NCBI RefSeq assembly: GCF_017498545.1
Contig: NZ_CP071793.1
Location: 5,357,001-5,421,000, forward strand
Length of the DNA stretch: 64,000 nucleotides
Direction of reading: 5' to 3'
DNA from: Sulfidibacter corallicola
GTDB taxonomy: Bacteria > Acidobacteriota > Holophagae > Acanthopleuribacterales > Acanthopleuribacteraceae
The notes beneath the pieces are model-generated. The model was given only the letters and a program-made list of their open reading frames with translations, did not search any database and was not told the origin of the DNA. Each line of letters begins with the position of its first letter. Position 1 is the stretch's first letter. The position numbers and the translations under genes were made by a program. Shown here piece by piece: positions 25,896 through 35,761 of the stretch.

Positions 25896-27265
25896 AGCAG
25901 AATCAATCCAATGCCCCACTCGAAACCGATACGGGAGCCGCCGTGCCGAACACGCCAACGGGTCCGAGCCCGATCACCAACTGGTCCAACTGGTCCGGGC
26001 TGGTCACCTGCCGGCCCCAGAATTACGTGCAACCGCGCAGCGAGGAGGAACTGGCCGAGCTGGTGCGCACCTCCCGTGCCGAGGGGCGCGAGGTGCGGGT
26101 GGTCGGATCCGGCCACAGCTTCACGCCTTTGGTGCAGACCGACGATACCCTGGTCAACCTGGATCGCTTGGCGGGCATGATCGGGTGCGAGGCGCGGTCC
26201 CTGCAGGCCACCGTTCATTCGGGAACCAAGCTGCATGCCTTGGGCGAGATGTTGTTCGAGCGCGGCCTGGCCCAGGAGAATTTGGGCGACATCAACGTGC
26301 AGAGCATCGCGGGTGCCATCAGCACCGGCACCCACGGAACCGGCATTCGTTTTCCCGGAATCGCCCAACAGGTGATCGGTATGAAACTGGTCGACGGCAA
26401 AGGGGAGGTCGTTTCCTGTGGGATCCGCGAAAACCCCGAGCTGTTCAATGCCGCCCGGGTATCGCTGGGCGCCCTGGGCATCATCAGCAGCCTGACCCTG
26501 CAATGTGTCCCGGCCTACAAACTCCACTATCGATCGGAGCGTGCCACGCTCGAAAACTGCCTCGCCGATCTGGACCGGCACCGCGAAGACAACCGCAACT
26601 TCGAATTCTATTGGTTCCCCTACTCCGACCGGGTTCAGCTCAAGTTCATGAACGAAACCGATCGCGAGCCGACCAACGTGGGGATCGGCAAGAAGTTCAA
26701 CGACGTGGTCTTGGAAAACTACGCGTTCTGGCTGTTGAGCACGGCCTGTCGCTGGTTCCCCTCGCTGTGCAGCTCGGTCAGCAAGCTGTGTGCATCGTTG
26801 GTCAGTGCGGACGAGCGTACCGATTGGGGCCATCGAATCTACGCCACGCCCCGCATGGTGCGGTTCCAGGAAATGGAGTACAACATTCCGCGCGAGGCGT
26901 TCCCCGAGGTCGTTCGTGAAATTCGGGCCAAAACCGCCGAGCGCCGTTTCAAGGTTCACTTTCCGCTGGAATGCCGCTTCGCCGCACGCGACGACATTTG
27001 GCTGAGCCCTTCCCATCAGCGCGATTCGGCCTATGTGGCCGTGCACATGTTCAAGGGCATGCCGTGGCAGGATTATTTCCAGGCCCTGGAGAAAATCTTC
27101 CTGGCTTACGACGGGCGGCCCCACTGGGGGAAATGGCACAGCCTGACCCAGCGCGAGTTGGCCGATCGCTACCCGCGTTGGGCGGACTTTCTCGAATTGC
27201 GTGCGACGCACGACCCGGACGGCGTGTTCCTCAACAGCCACCTGCGCCGGCTGTTTGGCCTCTGA
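25883..27265 (+). CDS. FAD-linked aldonolactone/sugar oxidase (gulonolactone oxidase family)
   Basis: A 460-residue FAD-binding oxidoreductase starting at ATG 25883 with CGAGGAG 8 bases upstream. The PCMH-type FAD domain holds VVGSGHSFTPL, whose histidine is the usual site of covalent FAD attachment, and ISTGTHGTG. The C-terminal D-arabinono-1,4-lactone oxidase domain ends with the diagnostic RPHWGKWHSLT region and a final DPDGVFLNSHLRRLFG segment. Family members oxidise aldonolactones or sugar alcohols with oxygen or another acceptor. Its overlap with the PLP enzyme indicates a joint pathway, perhaps catabolic, induced through the divergent TetR. The stop codon abuts a 35-bp hairpin repeat. 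Confidence 0.85.
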   Translation: MLLLKQNQSNAPLETDTGAAVPNTPTGPSPITNWSNWSGLVTCRPQNYVQPRSEEELAELVRTSRAEGREVRVVGSGHSFTPLVQTDDTLVNLDRLAGMIGCEARSLQATVHSGTKLHALGEMLFERGLAQENLGDINVQSIAGAISTGTHGTGIRFPGIAQQVIGMKLVDGKGEVVSCGIRENPELFNAARVSLGALGIISSLTLQCVPAYKLHYRSERATLENCLADLDRHREDNRNFEFYWFPYSDRVQLKFMNETDREPTNVGIGKKFNDVVLENYAFWLLSTACRWFPSLCSSVSKLCASLVSADERTDWGHRIYATPRMVRFQEMEYNIPREAFPEVVREIRAKTAERRFKVHFPLECRFAARDDIWLSPSHQRDSAYVAVHMFKGMPWQDYFQALEKIFLAYDGRPHWGKWHSLTQRELADRYPRWADFLELRATHDPDGVFLNSHLRRLFGL

Positions 27266-27300
27266 GTTCAGCAGGGGCGGTAAGCCGCCGGCTGAACGTT
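27266..27300. repeat. 35-bp hairpin-forming direct repeat, copy 1
   Basis: A 35-base unit starting GTTCAGCAGGGGCGG and ending GCCGGCTGAACGTT begins at the first base after the oxidase stop codon. An identical copy is at 27811-27845. The unit folds on itself (GTTCAGC with GCTGAAC, GGCGG with CCGCC), resembling a REP-type or terminator-like hairpin. Confidence 0.75.
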
Positions 27301-27349
27301 TTGAAGCAACCCACGCCTGAAGTGCCCGCAAGTAGTGAGTGCCGTCGCG

Positions 27350-27722
27350 CCTGTAGGTGAGGGGGCCGCCCAGGCCAGCTTGCTCCACCAATCGAAGCAA
27401 CTCAATTGAAACAAGAATGTTACAGCAAGAGCGAAGCCTCTCTTGAGGCAGAAGGTCCCCAAAGCAGAGTGACTGGTGGCGACAGTGCCCGCATCTGGAG
27501 AGGGACGTTGTGGCTGCAAGTGAAGCGGGCAACGTAGACAGCTTATCCCACCCATCGAAGTGATATCCGCTTCGGCTGATCTTTGGACTCAAGAGCGAAG
27601 CTACTGATTCTCCGAATCGGGCAAAGCCGAGGACGCGACCCTCTCGGGCACTACGGCAAGTCGGAACCAAATCGCTTCGATTGGTTGAGCAAGCTGGCCT
27701 GGGCGGCCCCCTCACCTACAGG
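27350..27722 (-). mobile_element. MITE-like element, copy A (373 bp, inverted orientation)
   Basis: This non-coding element is bounded by 49-bp terminal inverted repeats at 27350-27398 and 27674-27722, which match at 48 of 49 positions (starting CCTGTAGGTGAGGGGGCC). It is the same length as copy C (373 bp) and is similar along its interior when C is reverse-complemented. No transposase or long frame exists inside, so it would be a non-autonomous, MITE-like sequence. Homology to the right side of copy C also extends about 45 bases outside the left repeat. It sits between two convergent genes. I saw no clear target-site duplication. Confidence 0.75.
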
Positions 27723-27810
27723 CTTGACGCCGCTTGCGAAGATGCGGGCACTCCGAAGAGTTCGACCCTGGGAGGACCCGCATGTCGAGAGGCTCGTCGT
27801 GCCGGGTGGG

Positions 27811-27845
27811 GTTCAGCAGGGGCGGTAAGCCGCCGGCTGAACGTT
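27811..27845. repeat. 35-bp hairpin-forming direct repeat, copy 2
   Basis: Identical to 27266-27300. Together the two copies bracket about 510 bases that include MITE-like copy A. They could have arisen by insertion into, or duplication of, a hairpin repeat. Confidence 0.75.
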
Positions 27846-27884
27846 CCGAAGCGATCCGGGCGGGAACCCCAGAGCGGTTCGACG

Positions 27885-28190
27885 TCAGGAAAAGCTTCCC
27901 ACGCGGAAGTGGCCGCTGAAGGTCACCGATTCCACTACCGCCATCAAGAGCTTGCTGCTGGGCCACTGCTTCCAGGCCTCGTGGGCCGAATGTGCTCGGG
28001 CCGCATTCTCCCACCAGACCTCGTCCATCAGCAGGTTTTCGTCGTCGGTGTGTTCGAGCGTCTTGAAAGCCACCAACCCGCCGTGACGCTCCATGTCGGC
28101 CAGGCTCTGCGCCCGCGCCGCCGCGAACGCCGCGCGATTGCCCGGTTTCAGGCGGTATACCACCAGCTCCATCACCTGTTGATCGTCCAT
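27885..28190 (-). CDS. Antibiotic biosynthesis monooxygenase (ABM) domain protein
   Basis: A 101-residue single-domain protein of the dimeric alpha/beta-barrel ABM type. The opening VMELVVYRLKPGNRAAF and the central MDEVWWENAARAHSAHEAW are characteristic of this fold, which includes quinol monooxygenases, haem-degrading enzymes and many proteins without catalytic activity. No substrate can be named. It lies 79 bases after the EnvC-like gene on the same strand and may be the last gene of that group. Confidence 0.7.
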   Translation of the reverse strand: MDDQQVMELVVYRLKPGNRAAFAAARAQSLADMERHGGLVAFKTLEHTDDENLLMDEVWWENAARAHSAHEAWKQWPSSKLLMAVVESVTFSGHFRVGSFS

Positions 28191-28269
28191 GCTTCTTCCT
28201 CCCGGAAAGACATCGTTGCGCGAGGACCTCGATCAGACCGCCGGTGGAGAGAATCTCGGTGAGGGGGCG

Positions 28270-29451
28270 TCAGCGACGACGTCGCACCAGCCATTCCTTC
28301 GGGTTTTCCGGCTTCGTTTGGTTGCGGATCTCGAAATGCAGCACGGGGCCGTCGAGTGATCCGGTGTCGCCACTTTCCGCGATGACTTGGCCCCGCTCGA
28401 CGACATCGCCCTTGCTCACCAGCAACCGATCGCAGTGGGCGTAGAAGCTGGTGATCCGATCGCGGTGGTCCAGGATGACCAGGTTCCCGTAGTTCTTGAA
28501 CCAATCCGCGTAGATGACCTTGCCGCTGTAGATCGCCTTGACCGGGGTCCCCTTGTCCATGCGTAGGGTCACCCCGTTCTGGCGGCGCTTGGTGTTGTAG
28601 TCGGGGTCGATGTACACGCCGAAACGGCGCAACGTCGACCCCCGCGCGGGCCAGTCCAGGCGGCCCTTGTAGCGGGAGATGGGCAGGCGCAACTTCATGG
28701 GGTCCGTTTCGGACTCGGTCAGACGCCGCACCATCAACTGGAGTTCTTCCTTTTCCAGCTCCAACTCGCTGAGCAAGCGCTTCTTCTGGTTCGACTGGCG
28801 CCGGATCTCCTTGAGTCGCGTATTGCGTTTGCGCAACAACCGCTCCAACTCGCGGCGTTCCTCGTCCAGTTGCGTTTTGGTGCTGAGCGCCTGGGTTTGA
28901 AAGGTTTCCAGTTGGGTTTCCATGTCGGCCAACCGGCGCTGGGTTTCCAGGTATTCGGTCAGCAGCCGATTGTCTCGTTCCGTCAGGATCTTGGCGTAGT
29001 GATATGCCGTGATCAACTCTTCACGACGCGATTCCTTGAGGAACAGTTGGGCGTAACCCAGGTTGCCGCGTTTGTACAACTGGCGCAAACGGAGATGGAT
29101 GCGCTGTTTTTGTTCGGCAGCCTTCTCTTCGAGGCCGGTGCGGGCCTGGCGCGTATTGGCGATTTGCTGGTCGGTTTGTTCCAGTTCCAGCTCGAAACGC
29201 TCGACCTTGCCCGAGAGTACCGCTCGTTCCAGTTCCAGGCGCGTGATTTCCTCGGCCAGGTTGCTGCTGTCGCGCCGCATCGAACCGAGCTGCGATTGCA
29301 GGCGGGACAGATTGTCGTCCACCCCGCGAATGCGCGTTTCGATTTCGCCGACGCGATTGGGTTCGACCTTCGGTCGGGGCTGATCCGCCGCCACACCGAA
29401 AGAGGTGGCCCAGAATCCGATCAGCAGAAACGACGCGATGCTGCGAACCAT
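28270..29451 (-). CDS. EnvC-like murein hydrolase activator with degenerate M23 domain
   Basis: A 393-residue exported protein starting at ATG 29451 (GGAG 6 bases upstream; the open frame to 29508 adds a poor N-terminus). A signal peptide is followed by a long coiled coil of about 210 residues and then a C-terminal LytM/M23 domain. The domain matches EnvC in RRQNGVTLRMDKGTPVKAIY and YADWFKNYGNLVILDH. Zinc ligands are lost: there is no histidine where M23 enzymes have HxGxD, and the HxH motif is reduced to VLHFEIR. Such degenerate LytM proteins do not cut peptidoglycan but activate N-acetylmuramoyl-L-alanine amidases at the division septum, which is the likely role here. Confidence 0.8.
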   Translation of the reverse strand: MVRSIASFLLIGFWATSFGVAADQPRPKVEPNRVGEIETRIRGVDDNLSRLQSQLGSMRRDSSNLAEEITRLELERAVLSGKVERFELELEQTDQQIANTRQARTGLEEKAAEQKQRIHLRLRQLYKRGNLGYAQLFLKESRREELITAYHYAKILTERDNRLLTEYLETQRRLADMETQLETFQTQALSTKTQLDEERRELERLLRKRNTRLKEIRRQSNQKKRLLSELELEKEELQLMVRRLTESETDPMKLRLPISRYKGRLDWPARGSTLRRFGVYIDPDYNTKRRQNGVTLRMDKGTPVKAIYSGKVIYADWFKNYGNLVILDHRDRITSFYAHCDRLLVSKGDVVERGQVIAESGDTGSLDGPVLHFEIRNQTKPENPKEWLVRRRR

Positions 29452-29520
29452 TGAGACTCCAAGGAGAGAGAAGACTGCGCCGTGTGCGGAAGTGCCGCAC
29501 ACGGGCATCTGACCGATGGA

Positions 29521-30426
29521 TCAACCGTGGAAGTGGGTGATTTCCACGAATGCGTGGTATCGATCCTCGATGTCTGCTTGGGAAATCGAAGCCAGACGAT
29601 CGATGGAAAACGACTCCACTGTAAAAGAACCCATGACGCTACCGTATATAACGGCTTTTTTCAGATTTTCGAAAGAGTCATCGGGATTGGCGGCCAAATA
29701 ACCGATGAATCCGCCGGCGAAGGAGTCTCCGGCACCGGTGGGATCGATCACCTTGCACAGGGGATAGGCCGGTGCGGTGAAGATGCGGTCGCCGCGGATC
29801 AACAGGGCGCCGTGCTCGCCCTGCTTGATGCACAGGGTTTTGGGGCCCATGTCGGCGATGGTCCTGGCGGCCTCGATCAGGTGGCGGTGACCGCTGAGCA
29901 TGGCGGCTTCCGAGTCGTTGATCAACAGGCAGTCCACGTGCTTCAGGGTTTCCAGCAGGTCCGTGCGGGTTTCCTTGATCCACAGATTCATGGTGTCGAG
30001 CGCGACCACACGCGGCTGGGTCATCTGGTTGAGCACGTCCAATTGGAGTGTCGGGTGGATGTTGCCCAGGAAGACGATTTCGTTGTCGCGGTAGGAGTCG
30101 GGAATCTTGGGCTTGAAGTGCTCGAAGACGTTGAGTTGGGTGTCGTGGGTGATGCGGTCGTTCCAGTTGGCCAGGTATTCACCCTTCCAGAAAAAGCACT
30201 TGCCGGGGACCTGCTCGAGACCGGTCAGATCGATTTGGTGGTTGGCGAGGAGCTCGCGGTCGGCCAGGTTGAAGTCGTCGCCGATCACGGCGACCAGATT
30301 GACGTTGGCAAAGTGTTGGGCCGCCAGTGCGAAATAGGTGGCGGAACCGCCCAGGGCGCGTTCACGGCGGTCGAAGGGCGTAATGATTTCGTCGTAGGCC
30401 ACGGAACCTACTGTGAGAATAGTCAT
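29521..30426 (-). CDS. PfkB family sugar/nucleoside kinase
   Basis: A 301-residue ribokinase-fold kinase. The N-terminal GGSATYFALAA glycine-rich region and the C-terminal signature DPTGAGDSFAGGF, containing the catalytic aspartate, are intact. PfkB enzymes phosphorylate sugars or nucleosides such as ribose, fructose or adenosine; sequence alone does not fix the substrate. The gene precedes the EnvC-like gene by 69 bases and follows MTA phosphorylase on the same strand after 182 bases. A role in nucleoside or methylthioribose salvage is possible but not shown. Confidence 0.8.
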   Translation of the reverse strand: MTILTVGSVAYDEIITPFDRRERALGGSATYFALAAQHFANVNLVAVIGDDFNLADRELLANHQIDLTGLEQVPGKCFFWKGEYLANWNDRITHDTQLNVFEHFKPKIPDSYRDNEIVFLGNIHPTLQLDVLNQMTQPRVVALDTMNLWIKETRTDLLETLKHVDCLLINDSEAAMLSGHRHLIEAARTIADMGPKTLCIKQGEHGALLIRGDRIFTAPAYPLCKVIDPTGAGDSFAGGFIGYLAANPDDSFENLKKAVIYGSVMGSFTVESFSIDRLASISQADIEDRYHAFVEITHFHG

Positions 30427-30608
30427 GCTGGGGCTACCTTTCCGAAGATTTGTTCAACCCAAATCGAACGATTCTTGGTGGCGTCCTGCACCGACTGTGG
30501 GGCTGCAACAGCCTGTGAAAAAGCTCGCCGTACCTTTACAAGTACGACTGTGCTTTCCCCAAACTGTTTCGCGCCAGCATCTTGGCACATGACATCCACC
30601 CGAATCGC

Positions 30609-31474
<866 letters not shown>

Positions 31475-31487
<13 letters not shown>

Positions 31488-33397
31488 GATGTCTCCTGTT
31501 TGCTGTTTTCTTTGGCCGTTGAATCGGGTGGGAAGAGCGCTTGGAAAATGGAGGTCTGGAGATCGGAAGCCTTGTCGCCGTCGAATTTGAGCTTCACGAC
31601 TTCCTGCTTTTCTTCGAGGGTCACCGGCACCGTCAGGATGTGGTTCCCACGGGATACCAGCACCTGGATTTCGTCGCCGGGATGCGACCATTGCAGAATC
31701 TTGTCGTAATTCGAAGCGGTGACGCGGCGGTTGTTGATGGCCAGGATCTCGTCGCCGAAGTCCAAGCCCGCCTGCCAGCCACTGGAGCCGCGCCAGACGT
31801 GCCGGACGAAGACGGCATCGTCCTTCGTCTTGGTCTGGATGCCCAGACTGACGGGTTTCGGCGGCTGGTGGGGGGCCTCTTCGGTTTCCTCGACCTTGGC
31901 TTCCGCCACCTCGATTCCCGCGTAACCGAGGAACTTTTCCATGGGCAGCGGGTTGGCCTGACGAATGTAGGTGTCCAGGAAATTGACCGCGGACTTGCCG
32001 CCCACTTCTTGGAGAATGCGGGCTACCAGATCCCAGTTGATCGGTTTTCGCTGTGCGCCGAAATCCCGATAGAGGCGCGCCATCACGGTGTCCAGGCTGC
32101 GCTCGTTCTTGGACTTGTGGCGAATCAGCAGATCGAGGGCCAGGCCGCTGAGGCTGCCGGCCCGGTAATAGTCGGTCTGGGAATTCTTGGTCGTGAAGCT
32201 GGGGTGGTAGTAGTGGATCCAGGCATTGAACGAGGCTTCGGCCAGGCTCTGGTAGTGGTTGCCCGGTCTCTGGTTGTAGCCGTTGATGACCTTGGACCAC
32301 TCCGCCAGACCGCGTTTGGCGTCCCAAAATCCGGCGCGGTTCATGAGAATCGTGTCGTAGTAGGAGGTCCAGCCTTCGTGCAGCCATAACAGCTCGGTGT
32401 ACTGTTCCCGCTGGTAATCGAATTCGCTGAGGCTCTGGTCGCGAATGGCCTTGACGTTCCAGGCGTGGTAGTACTCGTGGATCATCAGGCTCAGGAACCG
32501 GTCCCAACCATCGCGGGTTCGGAAGTGGTCGGCATTGGCGTGGACCAGCGTGCTGTTGGCGTGTTCCAGGCCGCCGCGTGCGCCGTCCAGGCGATAGGCG
32601 GTGAGAAAGTAATAGCGGTCGAAGGGGAAGTCGCCGAACAGGTCGCCGACCGTGGTGCCGATCTTTTGCAGGGCCTCTACCATACCGGCTTCGTTTTTGT
32701 TCACGTCGCCCGCGATGACCCAGTAATGGGGAATGCCCTTGACGTCGAACTCATGGCGGCGCAGCGGGCCGAACATCATCGGCGAATCGATCAGGACGTC
32801 GAGGTTGTCCGCCAGAAACAGGTGCTCGTCGAGCTTGGGAAGGGCGGTGGCGATGGTCCAGTCGGCGGCGGGCTTGACCTTGATGCGATAGCCCCAATGC
32901 TTTTTGCCCTCTTCGTAGAGGAAGGCACTGGCGGGGTTGAGGAACCCGTAAAAACTGTCCAGATAGCTGGTGCGAACCGAGAATTCATAGGCGAACAGGC
33001 TGTAGCGGACTTTCAGGGCTTCACCGGCGGGGACTTCGACGGCCCAGGTCGCCTTGTCCTGCTTGCGCCAGGACAGGGGTTTGTCCGAGGAGTCGAAAGC
33101 CTGGAACTGTTCGATGTTCTTGGCGAAATCGCGAATCTTGTAGGAGCCGGGTATCCAGGTGGGCATCGAAAGGCGGCGAATGGTGGCATCCGTCGGCGGA
33201 AACACCATCTCCACTTGATAGAAGTGGGTGGTGGGCTTTTCCATACTCACGGACGCTCGGACCAGCGGAGCCTTGGTATCGAGGTAGAGATGCGCCGGAG
33301 TGGTGGGCGTCTGGGTCCACATCGTCAATGGGATCGGCATCGCCGCTTGTGGACGCACCACGAGGAACACTGTCAACAAACAACCTAAGCTCAGCAA
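31475..33397 (-). CDS. M61 family metallopeptidase with PDZ domain
   Basis: A 640-residue exported glycyl-aminopeptidase-like protein. It starts at TTG 33397 with GGGAGG 7 bases ahead and has a signal peptide (about 1-20). An N-terminal M61 beta domain precedes the zinc site in SLMIHEYYHAWNVKAIRD (HExxH). A PDZ domain follows near residues 500-590, with the GLDFGDEILAINNRRV carboxylate loop. The length matches bacterial M61 proteins. They act in the periplasm or outside the cell on N-terminal glycine or alanine peptides. The end overlaps the MTA phosphorylase start, an unusual pairing. Confidence 0.85.
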
Positions 33398-33704
33398 GTA
33401 TGGGCCTCCCGTCCTTCATCACAACCCGACATTCTAACAGGCGAATGGGCGTGAAACCAGCCAATGGTCGATAATCCGAGGTGCGGGGTTCCTACGGGGC
33501 CGAAGGAGTCGACGGTTGCGTTCCGTCGATGTGTTCGCCGGTGACTTTTTCCGAGTGGGCGTCGCTTGACGTTCGCGGAAAAGTTGTTCGCGGCGGTGCC
33601 CTGCCAGGGGGCGGGAGGTCGCGGCCTGCGATCGCGCAAAAACCGAACGGAATTGAAGGCGACCCGCCCTCGAAAAGATTGCTAACAGACTCACACGAGC
33701 GGCT
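33398..33704. other. Divergent gap
   Basis: About 300 bases between the M61 start and the promoter of the acetyltransferase gene. Nothing specific was recognised. Confidence 0.35.
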
Positions 33705-33733
33705 TTGCGTGGTGTACCTGTCATATATATAAT
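33705..33733 (+). promoter_or_regulatory. Sigma-70-type promoter for the acetyltransferase gene
   Basis: TTGCGT (33705-33710) and a perfect TATAAT (33728-33733) are spaced by 17 bases. Transcription would begin near 33740, which rules out the in-frame ATG at 33732 as a start and supports ATG 33777. Confidence 0.65.
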
Positions 33734-33776
33734 GAACGGGTCCGCCGATCCGATTTTCACCGAGGGGGTTCTGACC

Positions 33777-34376
33777 ATGCAGCCCGAAACCCGTAGAGAT
33801 ACCGTCGAACAGATTCGAATCGAAACCGCGCGTTTGTTGTTGCGCCGCTTCGCCCCCCAGGACAAGGACATGATGATCGAGCACGAGCGCGATCCCGTCA
33901 TGATGCGGTACATCCGCGACATCGCCGCCGACGAGGACATCCTCGAACGGGTCGACGGCTTTCTGGTCCCCTGGCCTGGCGAGGAACGCACATGGGCGGC
34001 TCTGGCCGTCATCCCCACCGATGTCGATACCGAGTGCCCCATCGGCATGGTTTGCTTTCGTTGGGAATCCTTTGTCGACGAGCGGGTCGAGATCGGGTAC
34101 CGTTTCCATCCCGATTTCCAGGGACGCGGTTATGCCTTCGAAGCCGTTCAGGGCGTCGCGAAGTTCCTGTTCGAGCAGTTGGGGGTCTTGCGGATCGTCG
34201 CTTATTGCATCGCCGACAATCACGCCTCCTATCGGTTGATGGAGAAGTTGGGCATGCAGCGGGAGGGCTTACTGCGGCGCCATTCGCGCATCGGCGGCGT
34301 CTGGTACGACGAGCTGGTCTACGGCATGTTGGATACCGATTGGCGTCAAGTGCCTGCAGGTGCGGGCCTTGAATAG
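33777..34376 (+). CDS. GNAT acetyltransferase (RimJ/RimL-like)
   Basis: A 199-residue N-acetyltransferase starting at ATG 33777 with GAGGGGG about 9 bases upstream. It has the ETARLLLRRFAPQD opening typical of ribosomal-protein-type GNATs. The acetyl-CoA loop is FQGRGYAFEAVQ (Q/R-x-x-G-x-G/A) and the closing ENASYRLMEKLGM-type segment appears as DNHASYRLMEKLGMQREG. Substrates range from protein N-termini to small amines and cannot be inferred. It is monocistronic, with a good promoter directly upstream. Confidence 0.85.
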   Translation: MQPETRRDTVEQIRIETARLLLRRFAPQDKDMMIEHERDPVMMRYIRDIAADEDILERVDGFLVPWPGEERTWAALAVIPTDVDTECPIGMVCFRWESFVDERVEIGYRFHPDFQGRGYAFEAVQGVAKFLFEQLGVLRIVAYCIADNHASYRLMEKLGMQREGLLRRHSRIGGVWYDELVYGMLDTDWRQVPAGAGLE

Positions 34377-34722
34377 AACCTGAGGCGGCCCCGAGCTCGC
34401 GCCGGTTCGGAGTGCCGCGCCACAACTCGAATTTTTTGTAATTCCCCTGTTTCACAATCAGGCGGTCTGTGAGAGAGTGTGCGCGAACCATGCTCGGACC
34501 CGAGAGCCGTGGTGGTGGGGGGCCGCCCAGGGGCCCGCCGGGGGTTGACGAGAGGGGACCGAAGGGGATCCATCGCGGGAGAACCCTGGCCGTCGCATCG
34601 ACGATTCCAGTTGGCTCGGCGGCATGGCTTCGCGATGGTTTTCGCGGCACCGGTGTTTCGTCGACACCCGCATCGCACGGTCGGGTCGGATGGTTTCACT
34701 ATCTAGTCGCGGGGAGGCCGCC
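34377..34722. other. Gap upstream of the DUF1338 gene
   Basis: 346 bases. The DUF1338 reading frame is open from 34624 but the real start is at 34723. A GC-rich block near 34500-34560 has some self-complementarity; no definite signal was identified. Confidence 0.35.
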
Positions 34723-35667
34723 ATGCGTCGTAAGGAAATTTTGCTCCAGTTATTGGACAAGCTTCACGACAGTTACGCGAGCAAAGCGCTCGTTGCCCTC
34801 AGAGTCAAGCAGGTCATTGAGAGTTTGGGGGGCCACTACGTCAACGACCACATCGCGTTTCGCACCTTTGGATTGCCCGGCTTCGGCATCAACTCGATTG
34901 CCGCACCTTTTCAGGCTTTGGGTTATCAGGCCTGTGGCGAATATTATTTCGAGGAAAAGAAGCTCAACGCCATTCACCTCGAGTTTCCCGAGGACAATAC
35001 CCTTCCCAAGATTTTCATTTCCGAGCTGATGGTCGAGCGCATGTCGCCCAAGGTCCAGAGTTTCATCCGTGCCCACACGCGCAAGGTCGACAGCAGTTTC
35101 GGTCGCGGAGTCATCGGCATCGATCAGGTCAATCTGGACCATTTCGACTCGATCCGGCACGCCTTGACAGCCACCTTCCTGCACCTGGACGCGACGCCGT
35201 GGCCCTGGGTGACCGTGGAAGACTACAAGATGCTGAAGCAAGAGAGCGAATACGCTTCTTGGGTCGCGGCCTTCGGGAACCGCGTCAACCATTTCACCAT
35301 TGCCATTCACCAATCCAAGGTGTTTCAGGAAGTGGCCGATATCAACGAGGCCGTGCAGAAGGTGGGCATCAAGTTGAACGACTCGGGTGGCCTGGTCAAG
35401 GGCAGCGTCGACGTGAGCCTGGAGCAGAGCTCGACCGTCGCCGACCTGGTCTACTGGCCGTTTGCCGGCGACAAACTGGAAGTGATTCCCTACGCCTACA
35501 TCGAGTTCGCCCGTCGCTTCCCCAAGGACGCCAGCTTGGCCAAACCTTGGAAACACGAAGATCTGTACCACGGCTTCGAGGCCATGAGTGCCGACAAGAT
35601 CTTTGAATCCACCTATGAAGAGCAGGTGAAAAAGAACGAGAAATCGGAAGGAAAGACCGAGAAGTAA
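34723..35667 (+). CDS. DUF1338 protein (2-oxoadipate dioxygenase/decarboxylase-like)
   Basis: A 314-residue protein from ATG 34723 (GGGGAGG 6 bases upstream). It belongs to the DUF1338/HglS-like family, whose characterised members are iron-dependent enzymes converting 2-oxoadipate to 2-hydroxyglutarate in lysine breakdown. The conserved metal-binding strand appears as NDHIAFRTFGLPG, and a second likely ligand lies in the VNHFTIAIH segment. It is shorter than the approximately 460-residue characterised enzymes, as many bacterial homologues are. No other lysine catabolic gene is nearby, so the reaction is uncertain. Confidence 0.75.
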   Translation: MRRKEILLQLLDKLHDSYASKALVALRVKQVIESLGGHYVNDHIAFRTFGLPGFGINSIAAPFQALGYQACGEYYFEEKKLNAIHLEFPEDNTLPKIFISELMVERMSPKVQSFIRAHTRKVDSSFGRGVIGIDQVNLDHFDSIRHALTATFLHLDATPWPWVTVEDYKMLKQESEYASWVAAFGNRVNHFTIAIHQSKVFQEVADINEAVQKVGIKLNDSGGLVKGSVDVSLEQSSTVADLVYWPFAGDKLEVIPYAYIEFARRFPKDASLAKPWKHEDLYHGFEAMSADKIFESTYEEQVKKNEKSEGKTEK

Positions 35668-35671
35668 TGGA

Positions 35672-35702
35672 GACGGCCCCACTTTCGGGTGGGGTCGTCC
35701 TC
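35672..35702 (+). terminator. Stem-loop after the DUF1338 gene
   Basis: GACGGCCCCAC and GTGGGGTCGTC form an 11-bp stem with one G-T pair around a 6-base loop, starting a few bases after the stop codon. The following bases are C/T-rich but not a clean T run, so it may be a partial terminator before the next gene 60 bases downstream. Confidence 0.55.
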
Positions 35703-35761
35703 GCTCGGTTCCGCGTCGATCGCGCCATCCGACGCGAAACGCCAAGTGACCCGGAGCCCGC

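Noticed and set aside
25886..27715. 609-codon open frame on the minus strand
   Set aside because: Shadow of the FAD oxidase gene that also runs through the repeat element, which is itself non-coding.
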